A stretch of 64,000 nucleotides of DNA. Origin: Trema orientale. Lineage: Eukaryota > Streptophyta > Magnoliopsida > Rosales > Cannabaceae. The position numbers were made by a program, and so were the translations under genes. Shown here piece after piece: positions 1 through 10,578 of the stretch. Below the pieces are notes generated by a model, which did no database searches, had not been told where the DNA came from, and worked only from the letters and a program-made list of their open reading frames with translations. Every line of letters begins with the position of its first letter. Position 1 is the first letter of the stretch. The DNA is taken from assembly GCA_002914845.1 (NCBI GenBank), contig JXTC01000181.1, positions 511,040-575,039 of the forward strand, in the 5' to 3' direction.

Positions 1-480
1 CAGTACGTGGTCATGGTATACATGGAAAATGAAGGTTATAATTTCGGTAAGCCAAGCATGTCAATGGACCATTGAAATACATACCCTTTACTAACAAGTC
101 ATCATAACATTTTTTTAATAATATGTTATGGTATTTGTCCAAATAAAAAAATTGAAGAGTGACGATGCTTCAATAATTTTTTATTAGGCTTCGGTAGAGG
201 GCAATAGGGATAATTGGTGAGATTTCCTGTCACCGACAGAACTAGAAGCTGGTAATGGTGATGTTTCAACAAAATCAATGTTAATTAATTGTAAATTATT
301 TAACTACTGATAAGTATCCCTTAATTTATATAACTACCAATAATTATTTTAGTAATTTTATACTAATTAACAATTGTGGCATCGAACGTCGGCCATTTTA
401 TCTTTTCCGCCAAAACTCACCTCATCATTTTTGTTCTCTCCTTTGCAAAGAAAAGGAAGGAAATTAAGGAAAGTATTAAT
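1..480. repeat. Ancient duplicated non-coding segment, copy A
   Basis: This stretch aligns collinearly, with many substitutions and small indels, to about 8541-9120. Shared blocks in the same order include a 'gaaaatg(a/g)aggttataattt'-like block near 30, the 'aataggataattggtgagatttc' neighbourhood near 210, 'ctggtaatggtgatgt' near 250 and 'ggcatcgaacgtcggcc' near 380. Copy B lies upstream of the minus-strand TBL gene. By inference copy A may be the matching upstream region of a paralogue lying to the left of the window. No coding frame is conserved between the copies. Confidence 0.6.
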
Positions 481-3191
481 GGAAATACCAAAATAAATAA
501 TAAGATGTCTACTCTTTTTCTTGGGTGAGGAGCTAAAAATGACAAGAATAAAAGCAAATTAAAGATCTATTATATAACGGCTTACCAAATATGTAAGAAA
601 ATTAAACTAATGCAAAAACCAAGTGACGTTTTAAAGATGTGAATACATACATATGCGGGTATATATACCAAAAGTACACAGTATGCGTCTAGATAAAGAT
701 GCATACATACATGTATATCGTCATTTCCAAAAACTAGTTGACACAAAGTTTATGTTAATTCATATTTGATGTGTTGTCCTTATATATTGCGAACCCGCAA
801 TTTCATGCTCTGTTTGGAACTTAGATTTTTGAAGGAGAAGAGATGTGAAGGAAAAGTCAAGAAAAAAGAAAGAAAAAATTATTTTTCTAAAATTTCATAA
901 AATTTTATTTTAAAATTTTTGACTTTCTTCGTTAATGTATCAAAATTCTATATACTAAAAATAACATTAAATTTAACTTTTGTTTTCTTTGAAAAAAAAT
1001 TTATCGTTTTCTATCTAAATCCAAATAAGAGAAAATAAGATTCAATAAAATTTTTTTCTTTCCCACCAAAAATCCAGATTCCAAACAAAGCTAACGAAAT
1101 GAATAATTTACCAAAAAGAATATTTAATAATTCTACTTTTTTTTTTCTCAAGTCGTGAAATCTCCGAATTGTATCAAATATCCAAAGCCGTGTTTGGTGA
1201 CGCGGACTAAGGGAATTGGTATAATTAGGCCACTCCAATGTTTGGTGTCGTCCAATACACGGATATAACATTGTGTCAGAGCCCCAGAATGAAAACCCTC
1301 CATTAAGTAATATTTACATTGTTTGAAAAGGCCAATTTCATAGCTCCTCGCTCTCTCACCTGCCAAGTGCCAACATAAAATTTTTTTAAAAAAATAATAA
1401 TTTCATTTTTTAAGTACTATGTTCATTCACTCTAACAACATAAAAATTAAAATATTTCTCATTGTTGACATAAATAATTATTTTACTTCTATAAATTTTA
1501 ATGATAAAAATTATTTCTTTACTTTAGCATAGTCAAACTAAAAATTCAAAGTTTGTGTTTGAGAAAAGAATTTGATATTTAGTTATTAATCTATTATCAT
1601 GAAGATTAAAAAAAAAAAAAAATCAGATTTAAAACTCTACTTTTCCATGCATCTTTTATATAATCTGATAATGTGTCAAACATAGTGTTTTGGGGTCCGA
1701 ACACATAGTATAATATGTAGAGAAATTTAGGTAGATAACTAAAATTTTAAATTTAATTAAATAGATGTCCACTTTTAAAATTTTACAGCTAAATATTCAG
1801 GTATATATATTTTTACATTTGGTAGATACACATACTTACTAATTTTAGTTACTGTACTAAAATGCACTGAGTATATAATTTTTTATACTTGGCATATAAA
1901 ATTTTACACTTGGTATATAAGCATATATACCGGACATTTTTTGCTATAACATTTGACAAAGGGACATTTACTGAAACTGGGCCTAAAATTTGGTCACATT
2001 TCTATAAGCCCCTAATATATAATCCATTTGAGTCTAATCTAAAATTATAATTCCATGTATATTCGTGACTACATGACCACGTACCATATAAGATATCGAA
2101 TATATACATGGATATTTCTGTGGTGGAGATAGGGTACTCTTTGAATAACATCTTTTAATCAATTCCTAAAGGCACGTAAAACAAATGTGTTTATTCCGCG
2201 CGACGACAAATAGACTTTTTGAATTGAGCAAAGCTTGTAAACATGTGGAATCTTTACACAACTGATAACCTTGAGGATCAGGTGAATATATCATCCGTCA
2301 CACGATATCAGGCACCATCTGGTATATCCATTAAATTCGCTTTCGTCACCAATAGACGGTAGTCAAAGTGCTTCGCTAGCAGTACAGTCAATGATCAATT
2401 AATTACTTGAAATAGTTATCATCGTGCTAACAGGCAGGTACTTAGACACTTATTTTCTCGATAATGAAGTATTGAGTTCAAATTATCACCGCCACGACAG
2501 TAAAAAATTTATAAATAATCTACCTCAAAAAGAATTGATTAATCAACGGGAGTGGATCCACCCAGATACACTACTCTCTAACCTTATAACCTTTTTAAGT
2601 ATTATAAAAAGATCTAGAAATTACTTGAAACAGTTTTGGACCTTTTGGTCCTCACCTCCGTACTCTACATATCCTACAGAACAAATTAAGTAATGAATAT
2701 TTTTCGAACATGCTTTTCGTGAGTTTACGTTGTGTGTGTATGCTATGCACACACCTAAATCGTCTCTTGTCACGAGTTTACATTAGTATATGTATGGAAC
2801 TGTCGTATTATTTGAGACTCCTGAGTGGTAACTTTGTCTCGAATCATGACGACTTAGAGACCCATAAGGGTAGATCGAGTGATCAGGATCAGAGTCTGCT
2901 CTTAAGAGGTGTGTGCTCGACTTCTCATGGAAACTTTTGTTATCATTGTGAAGAATGAATCAATCAAATTTTCTTGTATTTTGCCTATCATATGCGAAGA
3001 TTTTACACTGATCCTCCTCTCTTTCTCCCACCACTTCCTCCCCCAAAACCCAAAATTCCCCTTTATCAATGTTACATTTGAAAACGAAACGAAACTCAAA
3101 CGACCCCGCTTGCAATAGAGCACTCAATTCGTGGCGACACCCCCAAGAAGTCAGATGATCGTTACGACTCATTTCTTCGACTATTATCAAT
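481..3191. other. Intergenic region, no gene recognised
   Basis: AT-rich spacer downstream of the minus-strand TBL gene, except for the MITE-like element at 807-1091. Around 1780-1960 there are short degenerate 'tatacttggcatataa' type repeats that look like an old non-autonomous transposon. Open frames at 2424-2693, 2710-2958 and 2960-3274 show no family signature; I regard them as chance frames or 3' UTR sequence of the TBL gene. The last 100-200 bases before 3191 are probably that 3' UTR. Confidence 0.45.
807..1091. mobile_element. MITE with ~24-bp terminal inverted repeats (hAT-like)
   Basis: The left end reads 'gctctgtttggaacttaga' and the right end, reverse complemented, reads 'gctttgtttggaatctgga', giving about 24 bp of imperfect inverted repeat around an AT-rich non-coding core of 285 bp in total. 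The TTTGGAA-type terminus resembles short hAT-derived plant MITEs. A clear target duplication was not found, so superfamily assignment is inference. Confidence 0.5.
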
Positions 3192-4070
3192 TCAAGGGTA
3201 AAAAAGCTTGGCAAAAAGAAGCTCATTCCAAGTATCTTGAAGGCCAGGTAAACACCAGTGGACACAATCCGCATAGCTGACGGGATTGGCTAATTGCTCC
3301 GGAGTTAATGGACTCCACTGCTTCTTATAGATTGACGTGTGTGCGTCTCTACGGTAGCTTGAGAGTTGGGTGATGTTGAGGAATGTAATGGGAAACTTCG
3401 ACTTACTGAACACTTCTCCAATCACTTGCATTACACTTTTCCGGCTATCCGAACCCCAGTAATTTGGATCTTCTATCATTCTAGTTTCGTTGTAGCAGTT
3501 CCGTCCCGGTTCGCCACCCCAATCTATGCTCCTGCCCAAAAAAAAAAAAAAAGGACCAAGTTTAGTTTCTAATTCAAATACATGATTTCTGTGAAATGCT
3601 ACGTCTACTTTCTATTTATTGTGCGTCAGTGTGTGAGCTTGTTTTGAAATGTATGCTGTGTGGTAATAGTATGTCTAACAGTGTCAGATTCTGTAATAAT
3701 GTGGATGAATAACAAGAATAATGTTATGTCCTTCGAAATAATTTGATTACGGTAAGAACGTGATTGGGGGAGTAAACATGAGCTAATCTATCTTTTTAAA
3801 CATAATTTCATTGGTTAGCGTGGGTAGAATTCAAATTTTCATGCAAGTTCTTTCGAGGTATTATTGTAAATTAAAAGTACCCGGCCAATGTCGAAATTTC
3901 CACAATTGTACTAAATAATATCACCTTTTTCCTAGATTGTCAGTTTTAACTTCTCTTTTAGTTTTACTTTCCACTTAAAGCTAACAATGTACATATTTTT
4001 TAAATCTAACTTTCTCCTCAATTATTCCCATATATATTATATAACCAAAGTGCGGGGTACAGGCTAAGCT

Positions 4071-4101
<31 letters not shown>

Positions 4102-7100
4102 AAATCTTACTTTGCATGAGTAGGTGACATGCTTGTGAAGAATACCCTTGTCTTTTTAGGGTCCATATTGATCCGCACCCACCTCAACATACTCTTCATC
4201 GCCATACGATAAGCATCTTCGGTTGTGAGCTCAACAATATCCTTCACCTCATCATCGAAAGATCCGCGCCTTTAAAGAAATAAGAAGGAAATAGTTAGAT
4301 CAGTTGTTGAGCTAGAGCTAACTGACATTATTAATTGGACAAATAACAAATATTTGAGACCCAAGAGCAAGAAATGTACAAGATTTTCATCTTCAAGCCG
4401 GTCATCCACCACAGGTAAGTGTTAAACACCATTATATCAACTCCCTTCCAGTGTTTTCCATGCTTATTGATAGACCCTTTCCTCACAATCCTGTCAGATA
4501 CCCTATGGATGACAGCATCGTCAGAATTTGATTCAAGAATAAATGGTGCCCAATAGAACTCAATTGTGGCATTATATTCCTGAACAGCAAAAAACAACAG
4601 AAAACAGTTAGTAAAACAATTTCACAAAATATGGGAGCTTGAAAGAAAAGCCGTTTCCAAGTAAAGAATCTAAAGTCACCTTGAGAGTGAAAACGGTCAA
4701 TGAATCAAAGGTTTCCATGGATTTGGCATCTTCAGGAATGAGTTTGTGAAGAAGACAAATCATGGAGACGTATTGACCCCTGTTCAGAGAGTCTCCTACA
4801 TACATCATCCGCTTCCCTCGTAGGGTCTCAAGCATCAGCGTGGCATTAAACCTTTTAAGATTAACAACGTTATTTTATTTTTTTATTTTTTATTTTTTTG
4901 TAATTTACAATTAAACAAGAATCAAACATAAACTAACATGTTAACATGGCCTTATTAATGGCTAACAGGATCTAGAAATGATAAACACTTATGGAAGCAA
5001 TTTAGTGTGGAAAACATTCCCATCTCATATAAACATATAATATATATGGGCACCAATCTTTTTTTTTTTTTTTTTCTTATGCATAGGTATCAATTTAGCT
5101 AATGAAAAATTTTTTTTAAGAGAGAGAAATAGTATTAATGATGCACGTCTTTTTATGTACATCATTATAGCGGTTGGATCACTATTAGATGATGATCTAA
5201 CGGCTAAAAAAAAATACTTACACATAGGTTAAAAAAAAATACCTACTGGATTGGCAACCAATATATATATATATATATACACATGTACATATATATACAC
5301 AGCATGAAAGAAACTCAATTAACAACAATAAATATTTGCTCATGCTTTAGCTCTAGCCTCTTTGGAGGACCTTAAAAAGATCTCATAAAGTTTATACTTT
5401 TCTATCTGATCTGCAAAGCTTAAAAATGAGTAAGTACATGTACCTTTTCTACACTTCATTCTAGTAAATATCCAACTTTTAATATCAATTTTACTCGGGG
5501 GATAATACTAATTGATATACTAGATTCCTATTACATACAAAGTTTATCAGTTAGTAATAGTATACTCTACATGTAAACAAATTTATATCTTTTAGCAATA
5601 AAAGCTAAAAGAATGTCATCTACCCTAGTAAGTGTCAAAATTGGCCATTTTGCTAAACGTCCCTTAATAGTTCACACAAGTTTCGGCCGAACTATAAGAA
5701 ACGAAAATGGCCCAGACCCAAAAAAGCCTGTAGCCTCCGTTGGGCTACCCCTGGCCCCAAAGGCCCATGATCTTTGTCTCAAGCCTTCTCGGAAGAAGGC
5801 AACATTTTAACAAGGATTTGCATACGGCTTGACCAGTACCCCAAAATGAAGATGAATGAAGTTCGAAACATTTTTTGTTTGTTTCCCAATAAAATAAATT
5901 AGATCTGGCTTTGCTGAACTGGAATTAGCGAACCAAGAGGGGTACCAAATCATTTGAAGGATTTAAACCCATCAAGGACATTCTCTAGACATATTCCTAA
6001 TCCTCAACCTGTCATGTTTTTAGGCCCAAAAAAATACACCAAAAGCAAACTTCGCATGTGGGGCTCACGCGCAATAAATAGCAGCGACTGACCCAACTTA
6101 GCCCCACCTCAAGAGTGACAGGCTTTCGGAACACTCTATCACCATTAACTGACACGTGGATGCATACTTGGTTCAACCCAAATCCCTCCTTTACTTGTCA
6201 CGCATTGACGAGTGATAAAAGAGTAAGCTCACACAAATCACAATGTCACATTAGTCTGCTCTAAGTCGATGAAGTGAGGTGGCTCAAGTGGTAAAACACT
6301 CATTATTTAGGATCTCGGTCTTCGGTTCGAGTCACACCGGAGTAGGCATGAAAACTTATTATTCCTAATAGAGTGGAGTAAAAATTGGATAATAATAAGT
6401 ATTTTATTTTAATTTGCATAAGTAGAAGTAGAAGTCATTAGTAAAAACCTCACTTTAAGGGAGAAAAAAAAAAAATCAAAAGTTAGGAGAAATGCAATCT
6501 AATCTTATTAATCACTCAATTTCAAGCCGAAGAGTGCACCAAACTCTAACTCAACAAATCCGTTTAGGTCCTATTTCGACGACCCTTTACGGACAGCCCA
6601 AAACTAATCCCAAATCTAACCTGGACCACGTAAGCTCAGCCGTCCTGCATCCTAAGTGATGACCAGCACTCAAACTAAAGAGAAACAACAAAAAATGTAT
6701 AGCACCAAAATGTTGACCATCCCGATTAACTAAGACCCACTAAAAACTCAACACGTGTACGACCACGATCGTTTGATTGCCGGCAAACCGGTCCAATGAG
6801 ATGGGGAAAAAAAAAAAAAAAGAACCGGTTTGGCAAATGAGACAAGACAAGAAACAATACTAATTCTTCGCGTTGTCGGTGAGTTTGCACAGAATCGAAC
6901 TTTTTCGAAAACAGTAATCGATTCCCAAGACGAAATTTCAATCATAAACCCCATTATGAACATCTCAAAATTCCCCAGTTAATCAAAATAAACCAAACTC
7001 TCATTCCCATCTTTTCATCTTCGTGATTAAAGATTTTAATCCCAAAAACTTAAACTTGATTAAGATTCAATTCATGATCCCAGCTCAAGCAACGTTCGGG

Positions 7101-7364
7101 GGGACAATAATTTGAGTTTTTACCTGGGAAGATCACAGCCATGAGGTTGCCATCTCCAGTGCTGGTAATCGGTCTCGGGTCGACCATGTTCGATGCAGGT
7201 CAGCTGGGGCTGTATGTACGGACAATCCGACTCGTCGTAGAGCGGCCGAGACTCGTCGTAGACCCATCGCCCGCTGAAAACGTCGCAACCCTCCTCGGTT
7301 CTACCGATGGCGAAGGGCAGGGTCTTCTCTTTCTCTCTCCTCCTCTTCTTCTCTACCCCGAAAA
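3192..7364 (-). CDS. TRICHOME BIREFRINGENCE-LIKE (TBL) O-acetyltransferase, TBL33-like, N-terminus not found
   Basis: Family role: Golgi type II membrane proteins that O-acetylate wall polysaccharides, especially xylan. Exons in transcript order: 7364-7124, 4851-4680, 4579-4380, 4269-4111, 3531-3192; all junctions are GT-AG and in frame. Exon 1 carries the TBL/PMR5N domain ([16 protein letters not shown], then PYIQPQLTC). Exon 2 has the GDS esterase motif within [12 protein letters not shown]. The last exon has the second signature, [20 protein letters not shown], containing D-x-x-H, and ends in LFAKLFYP. So both catalytic blocks (Ser; Asp/His) are intact over about 369 residues. Odd: upstream of EEGCDVF the frame runs through basic residues ([12 protein letters not shown]) to a stop at 7393-7395 with no ATG and no membrane anchor. 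A cag acceptor at 7365-7367 suggests a missing upstream exon; otherwise the gene is 5'-truncated. TBL33 is the closest recalled relative; TBL3/31 are possible. Confidence 0.85.
4072..4097. repeat. (AG)n microsatellite in TBL intron 4
   Basis: Uninterrupted AG dinucleotides just downstream of the donor of exon 4 (in transcript sense a CT-rich run inside intron 4 of the TBL gene). A simple sequence repeat, likely polymorphic. Confidence 0.85.
5048..5261. mobile_element. MITE family B, copy 1, in TBL intron 1
   Basis: The whole segment aligns to 55851-56095. Shared internal blocks include 'attaatgatgcacgtctttt' and 'gatgatctaacggctaaaaa'. The ends are inverted repeats: left 'ggcaccaatc' and right 'tacctactggattggcaacc', whose complement gives ggttgccaatccagtaggta. 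The element sits beside (TA)n runs, so the target duplication cannot be resolved. It is non-coding and lies in the 2.27-kb first intron of the TBL gene. Confidence 0.65.
6268..6463 (+). mobile_element. tRNA-derived SINE, shared-tail family, copy 1
   Basis: The head has a box A-like stretch (GGTGGCTCAAGTGGTAA, about 6279-6295) and a box B-like stretch (CGGTTCGAGTC, about 6322-6333), the split promoter of tRNA-derived SINEs. The 3' part, 'ttaatttgcataagtagaag' followed by 'gtcattagt', matches the tails of the SINEs at 16262-16430 and 34375-34537. The orientation is opposite to the TBL gene, in its first intron. Target duplications are not clear, which suggests an old insertion. Confidence 0.65.
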
Positions 7365-8540
7365 CTGAACCCGCTTCAGTAAACCACGGTTTCTAATTAA
7401 AAAGAATTGAAAAAATAAATAAATAAATTAGAGAAAGCTAACTTTTTCCATAGGACGGTATCTAGAAAGTAAGAGGTAGAGAGTAATACCATTCCTCAAT
7501 ATCTTCAAAGAGGTTACTTTTTCAAGTAAGTTGATTGGAAATATGCAATTCCCGGGAACCAAACATAATGATTTACTCCATGGAAATCAGGACCAATTTC
7601 AATTGACCGTTGAAACAAAGGCTCTAAATATTTGAATGCGTCTAAGAAAGTTCTTATAATCCTTATCCGAAACTTTGGGCTAAAAGGTTGCGTTACCGGG
7701 CCATGCCTTGTTTGTTGGAGGCATTAATAGTCATTTTCCACTCTCCACTGCCTTTTCCTTTTTCATCTCTTTCCCTTTTTCCGTGTCTCTCCAGTCTCCC
7801 CGTTACATTAATTGTCTGCTTTTGCGCTTACTAGACCAAGTACGTAGGAGTTAAATTTTCATTTTCCGAGAAAGTAAATTAAAAGATCAGGTTAATGAAC
7901 CAGGTGATACTGGTCTATGAAAGGGAAAATGCTTAATGTGAGAGAAATCGATTGTTTGGGAGAAGTTAGCCTACAGCCATTTCAGTAGGCCCATATCCAA
8001 AGACAATGAAACCCAATCCATANTTAAAAATAAATAAATAAATAAAATAAAATAAAAACATGTCAATGATGTCATATATAATATTTGCTTCATGTGCTCT
8101 GTTATTTTTTTTTTTTTTAAGGTGTCATGTGCTCTAGGAGTTGGTGGTTAAGAGGAAAATGAAATAAAATAAAATGAACAGGTCATTGTCCTGTCCTTTC
8201 TCTTTTTCTGTGTTGTAATTTAGGTTTTAAATTAGGGGAATTAATACATAATCTCATAGTAGTAATTATTGGGGAATCCAGTCTGGTAATGATATGTTCT
8301 TTGTCATCAAACTCCTTCATACATTTGAAATTCTTTTTTTCTTTAAAAAAAAAAGAAAAGAAAAGAAAAGCAACTTCATAAATATTTAGGTTTTTCTTTT
8401 ATATTATAATTTCTTTTTTTTCCCCCCCCCCTCTTTTGGTAATTGTATGTATGAGACTTGAGAGTCGACTTCATTTTTGATCTATAGAAAAGGCAAAAAT
8501 CAAAGGAAGGGCGTGACAAGGAAGTGCAGTAGTGGGCGGT

Positions 8541-9120
8541 ACATGATGGTGTACTTAGAAAATGGAGGCTATAATTTTGCTTGGCTTCGAAGCTAGCCAA
8601 GGGTGTCAAATTGAACATTTGAATTCATTTCCTATGATAATGCATCATCATCACATTTTTATTAATAATAAGTAATAGAATCTTTTAAAATTAAAAAAAA
8701 TTAAAGGATGAAAATGAGTATTTATTTAATAAACTATGGATAGGCTCAGGTAAAGGGTAATAGGATAATTGGTAAGATTTCAGCTTCAAGTGGTTGGGAC
8801 TCACCTGCTTCCTTTCTCATTTCTTACCGAAAACTTAAAAAATTAGACTATTTAGCTGTAGGCTGTCACTCACAGACAACCAGAAACTGATAATGGTGAT
8901 GTATCAACTAAAAATAATAATAATTAGATAAACATAATTTATGTAACTATTGATTAGTAACCCTTAATTTAATTAACTACCACCTAGTAGTGATTATTTA
9001 GTAACAAATTATGGCATCAGACTTCGGCCGTTATCTTTATCACCAAAGCTAATTACAAACATCATTAATGTTATTCTGTGTCATTGCAAAGAAAAGGGAA
9101 TCAAAGAACATTAATTTTAA
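8541..9120. repeat. Ancient duplicated non-coding segment, copy B
   Basis: Partner of 1-480, in direct orientation about 8.5 kb away. The order of the shared blocks is kept, ending with 'ggcatcagacttcggccgtt' near 9013 against 'ggcatcgaacgtcggccatt' near 379. It lies upstream of the TBL gene and may be a regulatory region duplicated with it. Divergence is high enough that the exact ends are uncertain. Confidence 0.6.
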
Positions 9121-9783
9121 GAAATTGGAAAGTACGTAGTAACGTAATCAATTATTTAAGCAACCGTTTTAGGAAAAATATTATCATCTAGTTGTGAAAA
9201 TCCACTTTGAAAAATGGGGGCGTGCGTTAGCTAGCACAACTCAATATAAAGTATTTCAATTTTAAGGACCAACCAAAATCTGAAGCTTCAAAGTTTCACA
9301 TAAGGAAAAGTCTTGAAACATATCATCATTGACCAAAACTTCCTTCCGAGTAAACTTCTTCCCTGGTGAACCTATTGTTTATAACGTTTAAGCTCGTTTC
9401 AGCTGGTTGAGGTGCTATTCAGGAATCTTTGCAATGTTGTATCAGCTATGCTTTATCCAAGTTCAGTTATTTAGAAACTTTTCAAATTTCTTGAAATTCG
9501 TCGCATCCATTTTTTTCAACACAAATATGTAGAGAGGAAAAAAAAATTAGAAACATCCCCACATTTGTCAAGGATTCTGATCTTATGCGTTGACTCTTGT
9601 ATATTGGGATTGTTCAGTGGGTTTAAATTGGTTTCGACCAAAATTAGCGATCTAAATACTTGTTTGGCAGCATTTACATAACAAGCACAAAGACCTTTTT
9701 TTGGGGGGTTGGGGAAAAATGAAATTGTGATCCATATTGCCGTGGTGAAGTGAAGACATCACATATTAGTAGTGCTCATTTCT

Positions 9784-9827
9784 TTGTTCTTTTTTTCTTT
9801 TCCCTTTTTTTTTTTTTCCTGAGGGGA
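9784..9827 (-). mobile_element. Tiny 5'-truncated retroposon with 16-bp target duplication
   Basis: A 44-bp T-rich block is flanked by two perfect copies of 'agtagtgctcatttct' at 9768-9783 and 9828-9843. On the minus strand it reads as a few unique bases (tcccctcagg) followed by an A-rich tail. That is the form left by LINE machinery after severe 5' truncation, or a SINE remnant. The perfect duplication points to a fairly recent event. Confidence 0.65.
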
Positions 9828-10578
9828 AGTAGTGCTCATTTCTAAATGACAAATACATCACGATCATATGCAATCAATTGTTTCAGAAAAATCTCTACGG
9901 TTAAAAGTACATATTTGTGTACCTACTGCAAAATCCCCTAAAATATGATCTTGATATAAAACAAATATAAAAATGACCCAGTTTCTCATTCTGGATCCAC
10001 CATTGGAATTTCTTTCCTTTTTTTTTTCCAAAGAGAAAAAATCTGAACTAGAAGTGGTTAAAGTTAGATACAAATCCTCTGTAGGAGTAGAATATGGGCG
10101 TCAATGAAAAAAATACTAACAATAACTAATACATGTCAATCCAAATTCTTCAGAAAAATCTTGTGTTTTCTTTAACTACCACATGTCCACAAAAGAGCTA
10201 CTATATCCAAAATTGTCTAAACCAGACTAATAAAATTTCAGTATTAGAACATCTCCAAAAAATTTATAAAAAAAAAATCAAAAAAATCAAAATCAAAATC
10301 AAATTGAGTATTAGCAGATAAGAAAAATGCTAACAATGGTTGTATTAAAGATTCCATGGAAAGGGGCAATTGACTGATGGGGTCTGGTCCAGAAAAGTGA
10401 TATTGTGGTGCAAGTCCTAGTTCTGCTACATATTCTAGAGATTGGTTTCAATGAAAAAGTGGACTCTAAAATAGTTGGCTGCTTCTAAAAGGATACTCAA
10501 CTTGTACTTTGGTGCCGAAATGCTCATGTCTGAGAAGAAATTATGCAAAATGAACTCACCACATGAAAACATATGAGC

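Larger units (their letters stand above)
7393..10578. other. Intergenic region between TBL and the ATG27-like gene
   Basis: Contains the presumed upstream region of the TBL gene on one side and the 3' flank of the ATG27-like gene on the other. I searched the minus strand here for a missing TBL first exon (ATG plus a hydrophobic anchor plus donor) and did not find one. The region contains duplicated segment copy B (8541-9120), a tiny retroposed insertion (9784-9827), a C-run at 8422-8431 and an N at 8023. No other gene is recognised. Confidence 0.5.

Noticed and set aside
2424..3274. Several overlapping open frames of 70-104 codons downstream of the TBL gene
   Set aside because: They overlap on both strands, lack any family motif and sit in probable 3' UTR or spacer; treated as chance.
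8376..8618. Minus-strand ORF considered as the missing TBL first exon
   Set aside because: It has no hydrophobic anchor and overlaps the conserved non-coding duplicate; the corresponding frame is not kept in copy A near position 1-80.
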